Shown here: in pieces, positions 43,358 through 54,886 of the stretch
How positions within the stretch are numbered: position 1 is the stretch's first letter
Layout: each line of letters opens with the position of its first letter
Assembly (NCBI GenBank): GCA_004431415.1
Contig: QPMI01000096.1
Span: 62,001-126,000, forward strand
Direction: 5' to 3'
Origin: Cyanophora paradoxa
Taxonomy: Eukaryota; Glaucocystophyceae; Cyanophorales; Cyanophoraceae
Length of the DNA stretch: 64,000 nt
The notes under the pieces: generated by a model
The model's input: the letters and a program-made list of their open reading frames with translations, nothing else
Databases searched by the model: none
Told to the model about the DNA's origin: nothing
Made by a program: the position numbers and the translations under genes

Positions 43358-43502
43358 CGTGCCCAAGCCTTTGGGCACGACGCGCCCTAGCCCCGACGTG
43401 CCCAAAGCGGATTTGGGCACGGGGCCCCGGCAATCATGTAATAGGCCCGTCCAACTCGATTCTGCTACGTGGTGCAAAAGGGTACGTAGTGGAGTGGCAA
43501 CA
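43358..43502 (-). repeat. Right terminal inverted repeat
   Basis: 145 bp, inverted copy of the left TIR, ending GGAGTGGCAACA at 43502. It lies directly upstream of the transposase start (43307), so it probably contains that gene's promoter. Confidence 0.9.
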
Positions 43503-43507
43503 CCTCG
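43503..43507. other. Target-site duplication, right (CCTCG)
   Basis: Five bases immediately outside the right CAACA terminus; identical to 37391-37395. Confidence 0.8.
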
Positions 43508-43721
43508 ATCGAAAACGCTTCACAGGGGTACGAGATCTAGCACCTCCAATCGGAGCCGGCTTGTCGCCGCAGCAGCACAGGCTGGCAGCAGCAGTTCATG
43601 TACAAGCAGTTCGCATGAGAACGCTTCTTCCGGGCCGCTGCTGGCCCGGATCCAGGCTTATGACCGGACGGACATAGCAAGCCTGGGCGGACCAGCGGGC
43701 GCTCTGCCCAGCGGGTAACCC

Positions 43722-46700
43722 ATGGCGCCTGAGAGCATGGGCGAGGCGCCCACGCGGCCCCTGGCCCCCTCTTCCTCTGTCAAGTCGGGCGTCGCATCTA
43801 AGAAGCTGCGCATCGCCTTGGAGGAAGCGCAAGATGGCTTGAAAAGCATGGGCAATGGAGGAGGAGGTTCCAATCCAGACAGCCCCGCTCGGAGCCAGCG
43901 ACGCCTCGGTGGCGTGAGAATCGGTGTGCCTGCTCCGAGTGCCGCATCGCCGCCCTCACGCTGCGCAGTCGACGCAGCAGATGCGGAGCATGCGGCAGAC
44001 AAGTCTCCAGAGACAACGCGCAAGCTGAAGATAGCACAGCTGCCGCTGGCGACGGCAAATGGCGGGCACGAGGGGAACGTAACACCGGGCGGCGGCTCCA
44101 CGCACCGCTCGGCGGGGGCCCGCTCGGGCTGGAGCACAGCGCGGGGCGTCCTTGCGACCGCGCGCTCCGGTGCTTTCACGGCCCGCTCGGCCGGCCTCCG
44201 AGCCCTGCGCCAGATCCGGAGCCTCATCCCCAGCCTGGCCCTGGACCTCCCCAGCGGCCCGACGATCGAGGAGCAGGGGCACGCGATGCCCCTCCCGCTC
44301 TGCAGGCACTACGTAACTGCGGCCACGATCTTCGCGTGCGTGCAGGCGGCCCCGAACGCGCCGCCGCGCCGCCGCGCCGCCGCCGACCGCGCCCGGCGCA
44401 GCGACGTGAGCGGCTTCTCGCGCATGTCGGACCGCCTGTCGCGGCTCAGCGAGAACGACGCCGCGGCGCCCCCGCGCCCCTCCTCGGCCACGCTGGAGGG
44501 AGCTCCGGCTGCGCCCGCCGCGGGGGCGGAGGCCGAGGCGCGCGGCGCCAACCCCTCCGCCTCCGTCGGAGTCGAGGTCCTCGCCCAGATCCTCCAGGCG
44601 AGCCCGTACCCCCTCGCCTCGCGCTTCTTCCCCCCCCCCCCCCCCCCCCCCCCCCAACGGCCCAGGCCGAACGCGCACCCCCAGGTCCTCCTGGAGCGCC
44701 TCACGCAGGCCATCATCGATCAGGGCGGCGACGTCATCAAGCGCGTAACCCGCGCTGACCCGCGTTTTTGCGGTACCCCTCCCTAACGCCCCCGGCGCAG
44801 GTACGCCGGGGACTCGGTCATCGCGGTGTTCGTACCCCGGGAGACGGACGGGAGGGAGGATCCGTTCGGGGGGGTAGAGGCGGCGGTGGGGAACGCGCTG
44901 CGGGCGGCTTGCGCCCTGCAGCGCGCCGTGCTCGACGTCTGCCGCTCCTTCGCCGTCCTCGAGGTGCCGTACCCCCCCTTCATCCCCCCCCCCTCCCCCC
45001 CGCCCCCCGGCGCCTCACGCGCACGCTTTCGGCGCAGCTGGACCTGAGGATCCGGGTGGGGATCGGCGTGGGCCCCGTCTCGGGGGTGACGGTGGGGGCG
45101 CCGGCCCGCCGGGAGTACTTCATCTGCGGCGCCGGGCTCTCCCAGGCCTTGGAGGGCGAGCACCTGGCGCCCCCGGGGCACGCGGCGCTCAGCCCGTCGG
45201 CCCTCGCCGCCCTCCCGCCGGGCATCGCCGCCGCCGTGGCGGCGCTGCGGCCGACCCCGGCCGGCCAAGTGACGCCCCCCACATCGTCCGGGGGCGTCCT
45301 GAACGGCGGGGGCGCCGGGGACGCGTCGGGGGCCCCGCGGCGCGCCAACTGGAAGAGCAGCATCCGCTCCTGGTTCGGGGGCGGCCGCAAGTCGGGCTCC
45401 GCCCCCGCCTCCTCGGCCAGCGTCTCCCCCGCGCCCCCGGAGGAGGCCGGTACCCCCCAGCCGCAGCCGCAGCCGCCGGCGTCGGGCTCGGAGCGGCACT
45501 CGATCGGGCCGGACGGGTACTGCATCGTGGAGCTCGCCGGCCTCGTCGGGGCGGAGGCCCTGGGGGCCTCCTCGGCAGCCGACCTGGCGGCATCCCTGGA
45601 CGCCGGTTCGACCCACGGCGGGACCCTTTTCGGCGCGCAGTCGCCGGCGCCCACGGCCCGATCGGCGGCGCTGACGGAGGAGCCGGGGGCGGGGGAGGAG
45701 GCCGGGGGCCGGCCCGCCTCGCGGGGGGGCGCGCACCTCGCGCACTCGCCCTCTGTGGCGAGCAGCCTCGGTGCCGGCATGGGGCAGCGCAAGGGCAGCC
45801 GCACGCTGATGGAGCGCCTGCGGGGCGCCCCCGCCGCGCCCGGCCTGAAGGAGGGGCGCTCGGGCAGCCGCCAGGTCCTCTCGCTCCAGACGGAGGAGGA
45901 GGAGGTGCTCGCGACCGTCCACCCCACCTCCAAGGTGCCGCGTTCCCCTCTTCCCACGGATACCATCCCGCCCCCTCACCCTCGCCCCAGCCCGGCCTGT
46001 CGACGCTCCTGGAGGCGATACAGGGCCCCGGGCCCGGGCCCGGGGCGGCGGGGAGCCCGGCGCAGAACGGGCCGCGCTCGACGCGCTCGGGCAGCGCCGC
46101 AGGCGGCGGCTGCTCCACAAAAGACTTCAACAAAGACTTCAAGGAACTCCAGGCGCGCCCGCCCGCGCCGAACCCCCTCCGCCGAGCCCTTCCGATCCGC
46201 CGAGCACTAACCGGGCCCGGGCGCGCGCGCAGCTGGGGGCGTTCCTGACGGCGCCGCCTGCGCCGCTGCACTCGGTGGAGACGGACTCGCTGGACCTGAG
46301 CTCGCCGGCGGTGGCTGACTACCTGAGGAGCTTCGTGCCGCGGCCCGTGGCGGCCAAGCTCGAGGCCGGGGGCGCCGGCGCCACCCGCGCCTTCGTCGCC
46401 GAAATGCGCCGCATGACCGTCCTCTTCATCTGCTTCCCGGGTACGTCGTCCGCCTCCGCCTCCGGATCCAGGAGAACGTTCGCTTCGCTCGTTCGCCCGT
46501 CCGTCTTTCTCACCCGGGCGGCAGGCGAGCTGCTGCGCCCGGGGCCGGACGGGGCGCCCCTGCCCGACTCCCTCGCGGACCTCAGCGCCGTCGTCCGCAC
46601 CCTCCAGGCGCGCCCCGTTTGTTTGTTTCTGCGACGACGCCGGTACCCCCCTCCCCGGTCGTACCAAATTCCGATACCCCCCGCCCCGCAGGAGGCTATG

Positions 46701-49700
46701 GACGCGTTCGAGGGCTCCATCCGCCAGGTCGGCCCGCGCATCCCCCGCCCCGCCCCGTCCCGGTCGCTTGAGCTAGCTTCCTTCGAGCGGGTCGGCGCGA
46801 TCGGCGCGATCGCCGCCTCTGCCTCTGCCTCTGCCTCTGCTTCAGAGCAGCTCCGAGCCACGACACCCGGGCCGGCGGGCGCTCACCTGAGCCGCGCAGG
46901 TCTGCTTCGACGACAAGGGCCTCGTCCTCATCGCCGCCTTCGGCCTGCCCCTCCAGGCTCACGAGGGTGCGCGCGAAGAAGCTTGAAGCTTGAAGCGTTG
47001 GGGGGCCCCGCTTCGCTTGCACGGGCCCGCTGAGCCGGCCGCAGACGACGAGCTGCGGGGCCTCAACGCCGCGCTCTACATGTGCCGGCAGGTCCCCCGC
47101 CGCGTCGGGTACGCGTTTCTTTCTCCTTCTTCACCCTGTCCGTCCTCCTCCTCGTCCTTCCGCCGCTGACCGCCGCGGCGGCGGGCAGGGAGGGGAGCGC
47201 CTGGCGGCCGCACTGCGGCGTGGCCACGGGCCCGGCTTTCGCCGGCTTTGTCGGATCCAAGTCTCGGTGCGCTCCAAGCCGCCTTCTCTCTATCTATCTG
47301 TCTATCTACCCCTCTCGGTCTCTGCCCGCCCGCCCGCCCGCCTCATGCAGGCCTGCGCGCAGGTGCGAGTACATGGTGGTGGGCGACTCGGTGGTCGTCT
47401 CTGCGCGCCTCATGGCGCTGGCGCTCGAGCGGGGCGAGCCGTGCCTCTGCGACGAGCGCACGCGCGCCAAGGCCGCGGAGGCCGGCGCCGGCGCCGGCGG
47501 CGGCACCCGTTTGGCATTCGATGAGCTGCCTGAGCCCGTCCTGCTGAAAGGGTGAGCGGGGAAGGCCTTCACAGCTCCCGCCCGCCCGCCTTCGTTCTCT
47601 GAGCCCTCCGCCAGGAAATCGACGCCGGTGCGGGTGTTCCGCGCCTCGAACCGGGGCGGCGGGCGGGGCCGCGACGAGGACGGCGGCTCGGCGGGCGTCG
47701 GCGGCGGCCGCGGCTCCCTGCCCGTCTCCCGCGCGGGGAGCGTCGTGAGCCTGCACTCGGCCAGCCCGCCGCCCGGCTCGGCCGACGAGTCGTCGCCCGT
47801 ACCCGGGAACCCCTCCCAGACCTCAATCCCCTCCCTTCGCATCCGCCTCCCCGCGCAGCCGCCCATCCACTCCACCGACGTCTCGGCCGCCGGCACGCCG
47901 CGCTCGGGGGCGGGAGGGGGCGCCACGGCGCGGTCCCTGGCCGCCGCCCACACCGCCGCTCCCTCGCCGGGAACGCCACCGCGCGATCCGTCGCGCTGCG
48001 GCGCGCCGCGGCGCGCGGGGGCAGCCGCCCGTCCGCCTCGGCGGCCGGCGAGTACGCGGACCGCCGGATCTCGACGTCGACGGCGGGGGCGGTCTCACCG
48101 CCCGCGGCGCCGTCCGGCGGGCCCGCGCCACCGAGGAGGAGGCCGGCGCCCCGCCCCTCGTCGGCCGCCAGCGCGAAATGGCCGTCTTCGGTACCCCTCC
48201 CCTCTTCTCCCCCCGTCCTCCTCCGGCCGGGCGCCGACCCCCGCGCAGCGCGGCTTGCGAACGGTCTGGCGGGCGCGGCGCCCCGCTCGGCGCACCTGGA
48301 GCTGGAGGGCGCCGCCGGCGTGGGCAAGTCGCGCCTGCTCCTCGCCATGCGCGCCGCCGCGCCGCCCACCGCCCTATGGGCCGCCTGCTCCGCCGGCCCC
48401 GTCGAGCGGTGCGCGCCCCGCCCCGCCCCGCTCCGCGATGCTTTCTCTTTCTCGGCTCACTAACGCGGGGCCAGGCTGCGGCCGTACCGGGCGCTGCGGG
48501 GGCTCTTCCACACGCTCCTCGGGGCGGAGCCGCTCCCCGCGCGGAACGCCCGCGTGGAGGCGGCCCTCGCTTCCCGCCCCGACCTCCTCCCCCTCCGCCC
48601 CCTCCTCTCCGGCGTCCTACCCGTCCGCTTCCCCCCCTCGGCGGCCGCGGGGGGTATGGACGAGGGCGCCCGCTCCGCCGCCCTCCGCTCCCTCCTCGTC
48701 CACCTCGTCGCCACGCTGGACCCCACCGTACCCCCCGAGGGCCCCGGCCATAACTTCGTACCCTCCCCGTCCGCCCGCCAGAGCGTCGTCTTCCTCGGCG
48801 GCGCGGGGGGCGCCATCGCCTCCGCCTCCTCGCTCGCCGGCGGTAGTCCCCACCTGCTTCTCCCCCCCGCCTCGATCTCGAGCCTGCCCCCCGCTCTGCC
48901 CGCCGCGCTCCCGCCCGCCGTCGATGTGGACGGCCTCTTGGCCTCCGTACCCCCCCTGGCCGTCTCCGGGCCGGACCTGCGCGCCCGGCGGCACGTCCCG
49001 TCCCTCACCCCCCTCCGCGTCGCCCTGCCCCTGCCCGTCCCCACCGCCTCGCCGCCCTCCCCCGGGGGAGCCTGGAGCGCCCGGCGGGCCTTCCCGGAGG
49101 GCCGGCGTCCCTGCCCCCTCATCATCTCCATCGACGACGCCCAGCACCTCGGTACCCTCCCTGTTTCACCGCCGCCCTTCGCGCGGGCCGTACCCCCCCC
49201 CCCCTGATTCTTCTCCCTTCCGCCCCAGACTCGGCCTCGTGGGCGCTGCTGGCGTCGCTGGACTACGCGGCGCGCCCGACGCTCCTGCTGGTCTCGGGGC
49301 GGCCCTTCGGAGACGGGAGCGGGCCCTACGGCCCCGCCTCGGGCCACGGCATCGCCTCCAACGGCTCCGCCAACGGCGCCCGCACCGCGCGCCTCTCAAG
49401 CTTCGGCGCCCGGCAGGACTTCTCGTTCCGCGGGGACGGCGCCGGCGCCGGCGTACCCCCCGAGCTCATCCGCATCCGCCGCAACGTCACCATGCTCCAC
49501 GAGCAGGCGAGCCCGCCGTACCCCCCCCCCCTCCCATCATTCTTTCTTTCTGATTCGCCCGGTCAGATGCGGCTGCCGCCGCTGCCGAAGGAGGCGACGG
49601 CTGCTCTGCTCTCGGCGCTGGCGCTGGGCCCGCAGGCGGCGCAGGCGGCCGTGCCGCCGCCGGCGGTGGACTTCGTGTACGAGCGGTCGGGGGGTAACCC

Positions 49701-52700
49701 CCTCTGGGCCACCGAGCTATTCTACCAGCTCCTCGCCGACGGCGTCCTCGCCATCCGCCAGGTCGCCCCCGTACCCGTACCCCTCTCCACGCTTTCCCCC
49801 CCCCCCTTTCTGACCCCGCCCCGGACGCGCAGACGTTGCTCCCGGCGCCGCAGGGCCCCGACGGGGCGCTACCGGGGCCCGTCGTCACCGCCGTCGACAA
49901 CTTCAACGGTACCCCGGCGCCAACGCCCCCCCCCCTCCCCTCCTCCCCCCGCCCCACCTCCTTCCTTCTGATCTGACGCACCCGTCTTCTCCTTTCCTTC
50001 CATCCAGAGCGGGCGCGGAGCGCGGCGATCCCGCAGCGCCTCAACAACCTCCTCATCTCGCGCATGGACAGGCTGCCCCCCCGCCACTCGGTCCGCCCCT
50101 GCCCACGTCCTCCTCCTCCCCGCACGGCGTAGCTGGCTGGCTGACTCGCGGTACCACCCACCGGCGCAGCTGATGCTGAAGGTGGCGGCGGGGCTCGGCC
50201 ACCGCTTCTCGCGCCTGGCGCTCATCGCAGTCTTCCGCGCCGTCACGGAGGGCGCCGCCGCGCTCCGGCTCCCCGGGCGGGGCGAGGGCAAGGCCGGGGG
50301 CGACGGGGAGGAGGAGGGCGAGGGCGAGGGCGGGGACGAGGAGGAGGCGACGCACCCCGCCGAGGCCCTCGGCATGATCGAGCTGCTGGTGGAGGAAGGG
50401 CTTCTGGAAGAGGAGGACGAGGAGGAAGAGGAAGAGGACGAGGACGAGGACGAGGAGAAGGAGGGCGAGGGGGCGGGCGATGGGCCCCTCCCCCCCGCGG
50501 AGGACGCCCTCTCAGACGAGAGGCCCCCGGCGGGCCCCGCCGGCCCCGCACAACAGAACGGCGACCTCGGACGGGCGGCGTCGGGCGGCCGGCGCGGCGG
50601 GCCCCTACCCCCCTCGGCCCTCAAGCCCTCTACCCCCAGCCAGCGGGCCGGGCCGGGGCCGGCTCCCGCCCCTGCCATTTCTCCCCCTCCGGAGCCGGTT
50701 CAGCTCCCCTCGGGCCCGCCGTCGCCCCCGCCCAAGCCGGCCGCCTCCGTCCCCCACCCGCGAGCCCTGCCCCCACTGCCTTCGCAGCAGCCGTCGCCGC
50801 CGCAGCCGCCGTCACGGGTGCCGGCGTCTCCGCCCCTGCCCCCGGGAGGCGGGACGTCACCGCCCAAGGCCCCGCCCCCCCTCCTCGACCCCCAGTCCGC
50901 CTCCAGCTCTCTGCGGCGGCTCGTGGCCGCCAAGCAGAGCCTCCCCGGCTCGCCCTCCTCGCCGTCCCTGCGGCCCGCCCCGCCGCACACGCTGCCGCGG
51001 AGCCCGACGAACCCGCACCCCCTCGAGCACCCCCGCTCCGGCCCGCTGCCGCACGGCGCCTCGTTCAAGAGCACCAACCGCTCCGGCCGCTCCAACGGGA
51101 GCGGCGGCGGCGCCTCGGCCGGAGGCGGCCCCAGTGCGCTGCTGCTGCCGCGCAGCGCGTCCTCGGGGGCGGGGGCCGGGGAGGGCCGCGTCCTCCCCCG
51201 CAGCGCCTCTCAGATCGCGGCGCACGCGGCGCTCGGCATCGTCCGGCACCTCCCGCACAGCGGCTCCAGTCGCGAGTCCCTGCTCTCCCGCGTGCCCCGC
51301 TCCGCGAGCGGCACCAACCGCCGCCGCTCCCTCCTCCCCGCCTCCATCCTCGCCCTCCAGGGCCTCCCGGAGGCCCGCCCCCGCCCCGCCCGGCCCCGCC
51401 GACCCGCCGGCGGCCCCCGCGCCGGCGCCTGCGGCACAGCCGCCCTCGTCGCCGCCGGGGCCGCCCGCCCGCCTGGCCTTCTCGAACCTCCTCGGCGAGC
51501 TGGGTCGCGATCGCCAGGCCGGCAAAGCCGAGGCGGAGGCGGAGGCGGCCGCTGCGGCCGAGCCGCACGCGGACTCGCCGAGCGAGCAGAGCGGCGGCTC
51601 GGGCCGGCCGCAGGTTCGTATCGAGACGGTCCACGAGGAGGAGGAGGAGGCGGAGAAGGGCCACACGGACGGGGAGGCCACGGGGGACGAAGGCCCCTCG
51701 CCCGGGAGCGACGGGCACCATGCGGACGACGAGGAGGAGGGGTACGAGAACGAGGACGAGGGGCCCCCCGAGTGGGAGCGCGAGGCCCACTACCGCTTCA
51801 CCCACTCGGTGCGTGTACCCCCCCGGGGGCTCCCTTCCCCTTCCAAAAGGAAAAAACGATGTAACGACGTTCCCTTGTTGCGTTTGCAGCTCGCGAAGGA
51901 CGCTGCGTATGGTACCCTTACGAGCGAGCAGAAGCAGGCCGTGCACGCCGCCGCCGCACTTTACTTCGAGGTGCCGTACCCCCCTTCCCGACCGCTCGTT
52001 CCCCCTCCCTTCACTCCCCTTTCTAACTCGGTCCCCCTCCAGTCCGTGGCGAAGGCGGAAGCGGAGGGGTCGCCGAACGAGGGCGGCGCCGGCTCGGGGG
52101 CCGCCGCCGGGGGGACCAAGCGCGGCGCCCAGCGCGCAGCCGACGCCAAGGTGGGACCGTACCCCCCCGCGCTTCTTCTCCCGCCGATTTTCTGAATCCC
52201 GTACCCGCAGTCGCTTCTCGTGCACCACTTCACGCGGGCGGGCCCCGCGCACCGCCCCCGCGCCATCCAATGTGCGCGCCGCCGCGCATCTTACAGAGGG
52301 AAACCTTTCGAGCTCGGCGCGGCCTCACACGCGCGCCCCGCCTCCCGCTCAGACATGGAGGAGGCCGCTGGGGAGGCGCTGGGACAGGGGGCCCGCGTGG
52401 AGGCGCTCCAGATGTACCGCCGCCTCGTCGCCCTCGCCTCGGAGGGTGCGCCCCCGCCGCCGCCGCCGGCTCCGGCTCGGGCTCGGGATAGCGCAAGGGG
52501 CGGGGGGTAGCAGCCGATCGCTCTGGCGGGGGCGGCCCCCTCGAGCCCGCTCGCTGACCGCCGATCCCGCGCACAGGCTCCGGGGCGGGCGACCACGCGA
52601 TCGAGATCGCGGCGCTCGAGACGGCGGCGGCCGGCGTCGGCGCCGGCTCGTTCCGCGGCCTCCGCACGCGCATCGCGGCCGCGCTGGGCACGCACCACCA

Positions 52701-54886
52701 GCGCCGCCGCAGCAGCAGCCTCATGAGCCTCGGGTCGGGCCCCGGCGCCCTCGGCCTCGCCCCCGCCCGCCTCGCCGCCTGGTGCCGCCGCGTCGCCGAG
52801 CTGGAGGCGGCCGAAGGGCGCCCGGCGTCCTCGGCGCGCTACGCGGCGCGGGCGCTGGCGGTGGGCGGCGAGGCGGCGCTCCGGGCCGACCCGGGGCCGG
52901 CCGTGCGCCTGGCGCAGGCGGCCCGGCACCTCTTCCGGCGCTTCGGACTGCGCCCCACGGGCCTCGGCACGCTCCTCCGCGCCGCCCGCCGCCGCAGCGC
53001 CTCCTCCTCCTTCCCCTTCCCCGCAGGCGAGGGCCCGCGCCCCGCGGGCCGGCCGCGGCCGACGAGCCGCCGACGCCGCCGCCGCCGCCGCTGCCGGCCC
53101 CCGCCGAGTCGCTGCTGGAGGTGGCGCGGGCGTACCGCCTGCTCTCGTCGGCAGCGCTCCTGCGCGGGAGGCGGCGGCCGGCTGGCAGGCCGCGCTGCGC
53201 GCCCTCGAGCGCGTCGAGTCGCTGGCGGGCGGGCCCTGCCTGGGCCACCCCTCTGCCCTCCGCGAGCTCGCCCTCTGCTGCGCGGCGGCCGCCGCCGGCG
53301 CGCTCCTCTGCGGGCGCAAGGGCGAGGGCCGCCTCCTCATGCGGCGCGCCGCGACGCTGCGGGGCGCGGCGGACGGGCGGCGGCGGCGACGGCGGCGGCG
53401 CGGGCGGAGCTGGCGGCGGCGCTCGCGTGGGCGGCCTCGGTCGACGTCGGGGTGGACGCGGAGGCGGACGCCCTCCGCTGGGCCCGCCAGGCCCTCGCCC
53501 TCCTGGGAGCCCGCGAGGAGGAGGGCGCCCCGGGGGCCCTCGGCACCGCCGCCGCCCCCTGGGCCATCGGCGCCCGCGCCGTCCAGGTGGGCGAGCGTTC
53601 CTCCGCCCGTTCTCCCGGCTGACTTGACGCGACCGAGCAGGCCGAGTTTCTGGTGCTGGCGCGCTCGGGCCGCCTTCGCGAGGCCGCTTCGGCTGTGGAC
53701 GGCTTCCTCTCCTCGCTCCGCCTCTCCGGCGCCGGCGGCGGCGCCGCCGTCGGCGCCCCCGCGGCGGATGGCGACGGCGGCACGGCCCGCGGCTCGGGCG
53801 GGGCAACCCGGCCGGCTCGGGCGGGGCGGCGGTGCGGGGGCGGCGGCGCCGGCGGCGGCGGAGGTCGTGGCGCTGCTGGCGTCGCAGGCGTGGGCGCAGC
53901 TCATGCTGGGGGACCTGACCGCCGGCCTCGCCCTCGCCGAGCGCGCCGCGGCGCTGGGCGCCCGCGGCGCCGCGGGGCCTCCATTTCGACGACGTCGCCG
54001 TACGCGGCGGCGCGCGGCGGCTTCAACGCGATGGAGAGCGAGGCGGGCCCGTCGGGCGCGCCGCCGTCCTGGGCCTCCTCGCCGCCGCGCGCCACGGCAC
54101 CGCCGAGCAGGCGGCGCAGTCGACCGGCGTGCCCTCCGACGCGGGGCGGCAGCGCCGCGCGGCTGCGGCGATGGCGGAGGTGGCGGCGGCGCTGGTGGAG
54201 GCGGCGGCGCGGGGCGCGGCCTGGGCGGCCGCCATCGCCGGCGAGGAGGCCGACTCGCCGGGGGCCGCGGGGGCGCGCGTCCCCGCCGGCGTCACGCCCA
54301 GCACGCTGCTCGGCCTCCACTCCGCCTTCGACGTGCTCCTGAGGGAGCTCGGCGCCGAGCGCGAGGCCGGCGGCGCCGGCGCCGGCGCCGCCGACGCCCG
54401 CCTGCGGGTCCGGCTCGCCCAGTACGCGCCATCGTCCCCCAGGAGCCGTCCCCCGCGGCCTCGGCATCCGCCCCGTCGCCAGCGCAGCCGGCGGGGGCGT
54501 CCGGGGAGGGCATGGGCCCGCTGGCGGCGGCCGAGGCGATCGCTGCGGCGGTGGAGGCGGGGGCGCGCGGCAACCCGCTCATGCGGCCCATGTCCCTCTC
54601 CATGGCGGGGCGCCTCGCGGCCGCGCGGGGCGAGCGCGGGCCGGCGCTGCGGCTGCTGCGCGCGGGGCGCGCGGAGGCGGCGCGGCGCAAGCAGCCGCTC
54701 GTCGAGGGCTTCGCCCGCCTCCGCTCCGCGGAACTGCTGGCGAGCCGCGGGACGGGCGGCGCCCTCCGCCGCGCCCGCGCCGACGCCGTCGAGGCCGAGC
54801 GCCTCTTCCAGCTCTGCGCCTGCAAATACGGCCTCTCCCTCCTCCGCTCCCTCCCGGCCCCGCTCGCCCCGCAGCTCGCCCTCTAG
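43722..54886 (+). CDS. Soluble adenylyl cyclase (ADCY10-type): two cyclase domains, P-loop ATPase and helical repeats
   Basis: Start at ATG 43722 (MAPESMGEAPTRPLAPSSS). Cyclase domain C1 spans about 44395-45220: SDVSGFSRMSDRLSRLSE with the first metal-binding Asp, GGDVIK, YAGDSVIAVFVP with the second Asp, RIRVGIGVGPVSG and REYFICGAGLSQALEGEHLA. A disordered insert of about 240 residues follows. C2 spans 46212-47630: YLRSFVPRPVAAKLEAG, MRRMTVLFICFP, FDDKGLVLIAAFGLPLQAHE, GVATGPAFAGFVGSKSR, CEYMVVGDSVVVSARLMALA, LPEPVLLKGKSTPVRVF. Next is the ATPase: PPLVGRQREMAVF, Walker A GAAGVGKSRLLLAMRAA near 48320, Walker B LIISIDDAQHL near 49125, SGGNPLWATELF. An acidic insert (50280-51800) precedes helical repeats (TLTSEQKQAVHAAAALYFE, LLVHHFTRAG) to the stop at 54884-54886. 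Such enzymes make cAMP and are often bicarbonate-stimulated in flagellated cells; bicarbonate control cannot be judged here. The transposon ends 220 bp upstream. Confidence 0.88.
44631..44655 (+). repeat. Poly-C tract in an intron of the cyclase gene
   Basis: An uninterrupted run of about 25 C before a CCCAG acceptor, in the intron between the exons ending VEVLAQILQ and starting VLLERLTQAIIDQGG. Confidence 0.85.

Larger units (their letters stand above)
37396..43502. mobile_element. Complete DNA transposon with integrase-type transposase, 145-bp TIRs and 5-bp target duplication
   Basis: A 6,107-bp element begins TGTTGCCACTCC and ends GGAGTGGCAACA. Its ends are inverted repeats of 145 bp that differ at one position. 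It is flanked on both sides by CCTCG (37391-37395 and 43503-43507), a five-base target-site duplication. It encodes two convergent transcripts: an unknown ORF on the + strand (37578-39165) and a DDE integrase on the - strand (43307-39817). TG/CA termini, a four- to six-base duplication and a retrovirus-like integrase are features of Ginger-type elements, and the protein resembles integrases annotated as KRBA2-like. Near-identical TIRs suggest recent insertion, but the transposase carries an apparent frameshift. Confidence 0.85.
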
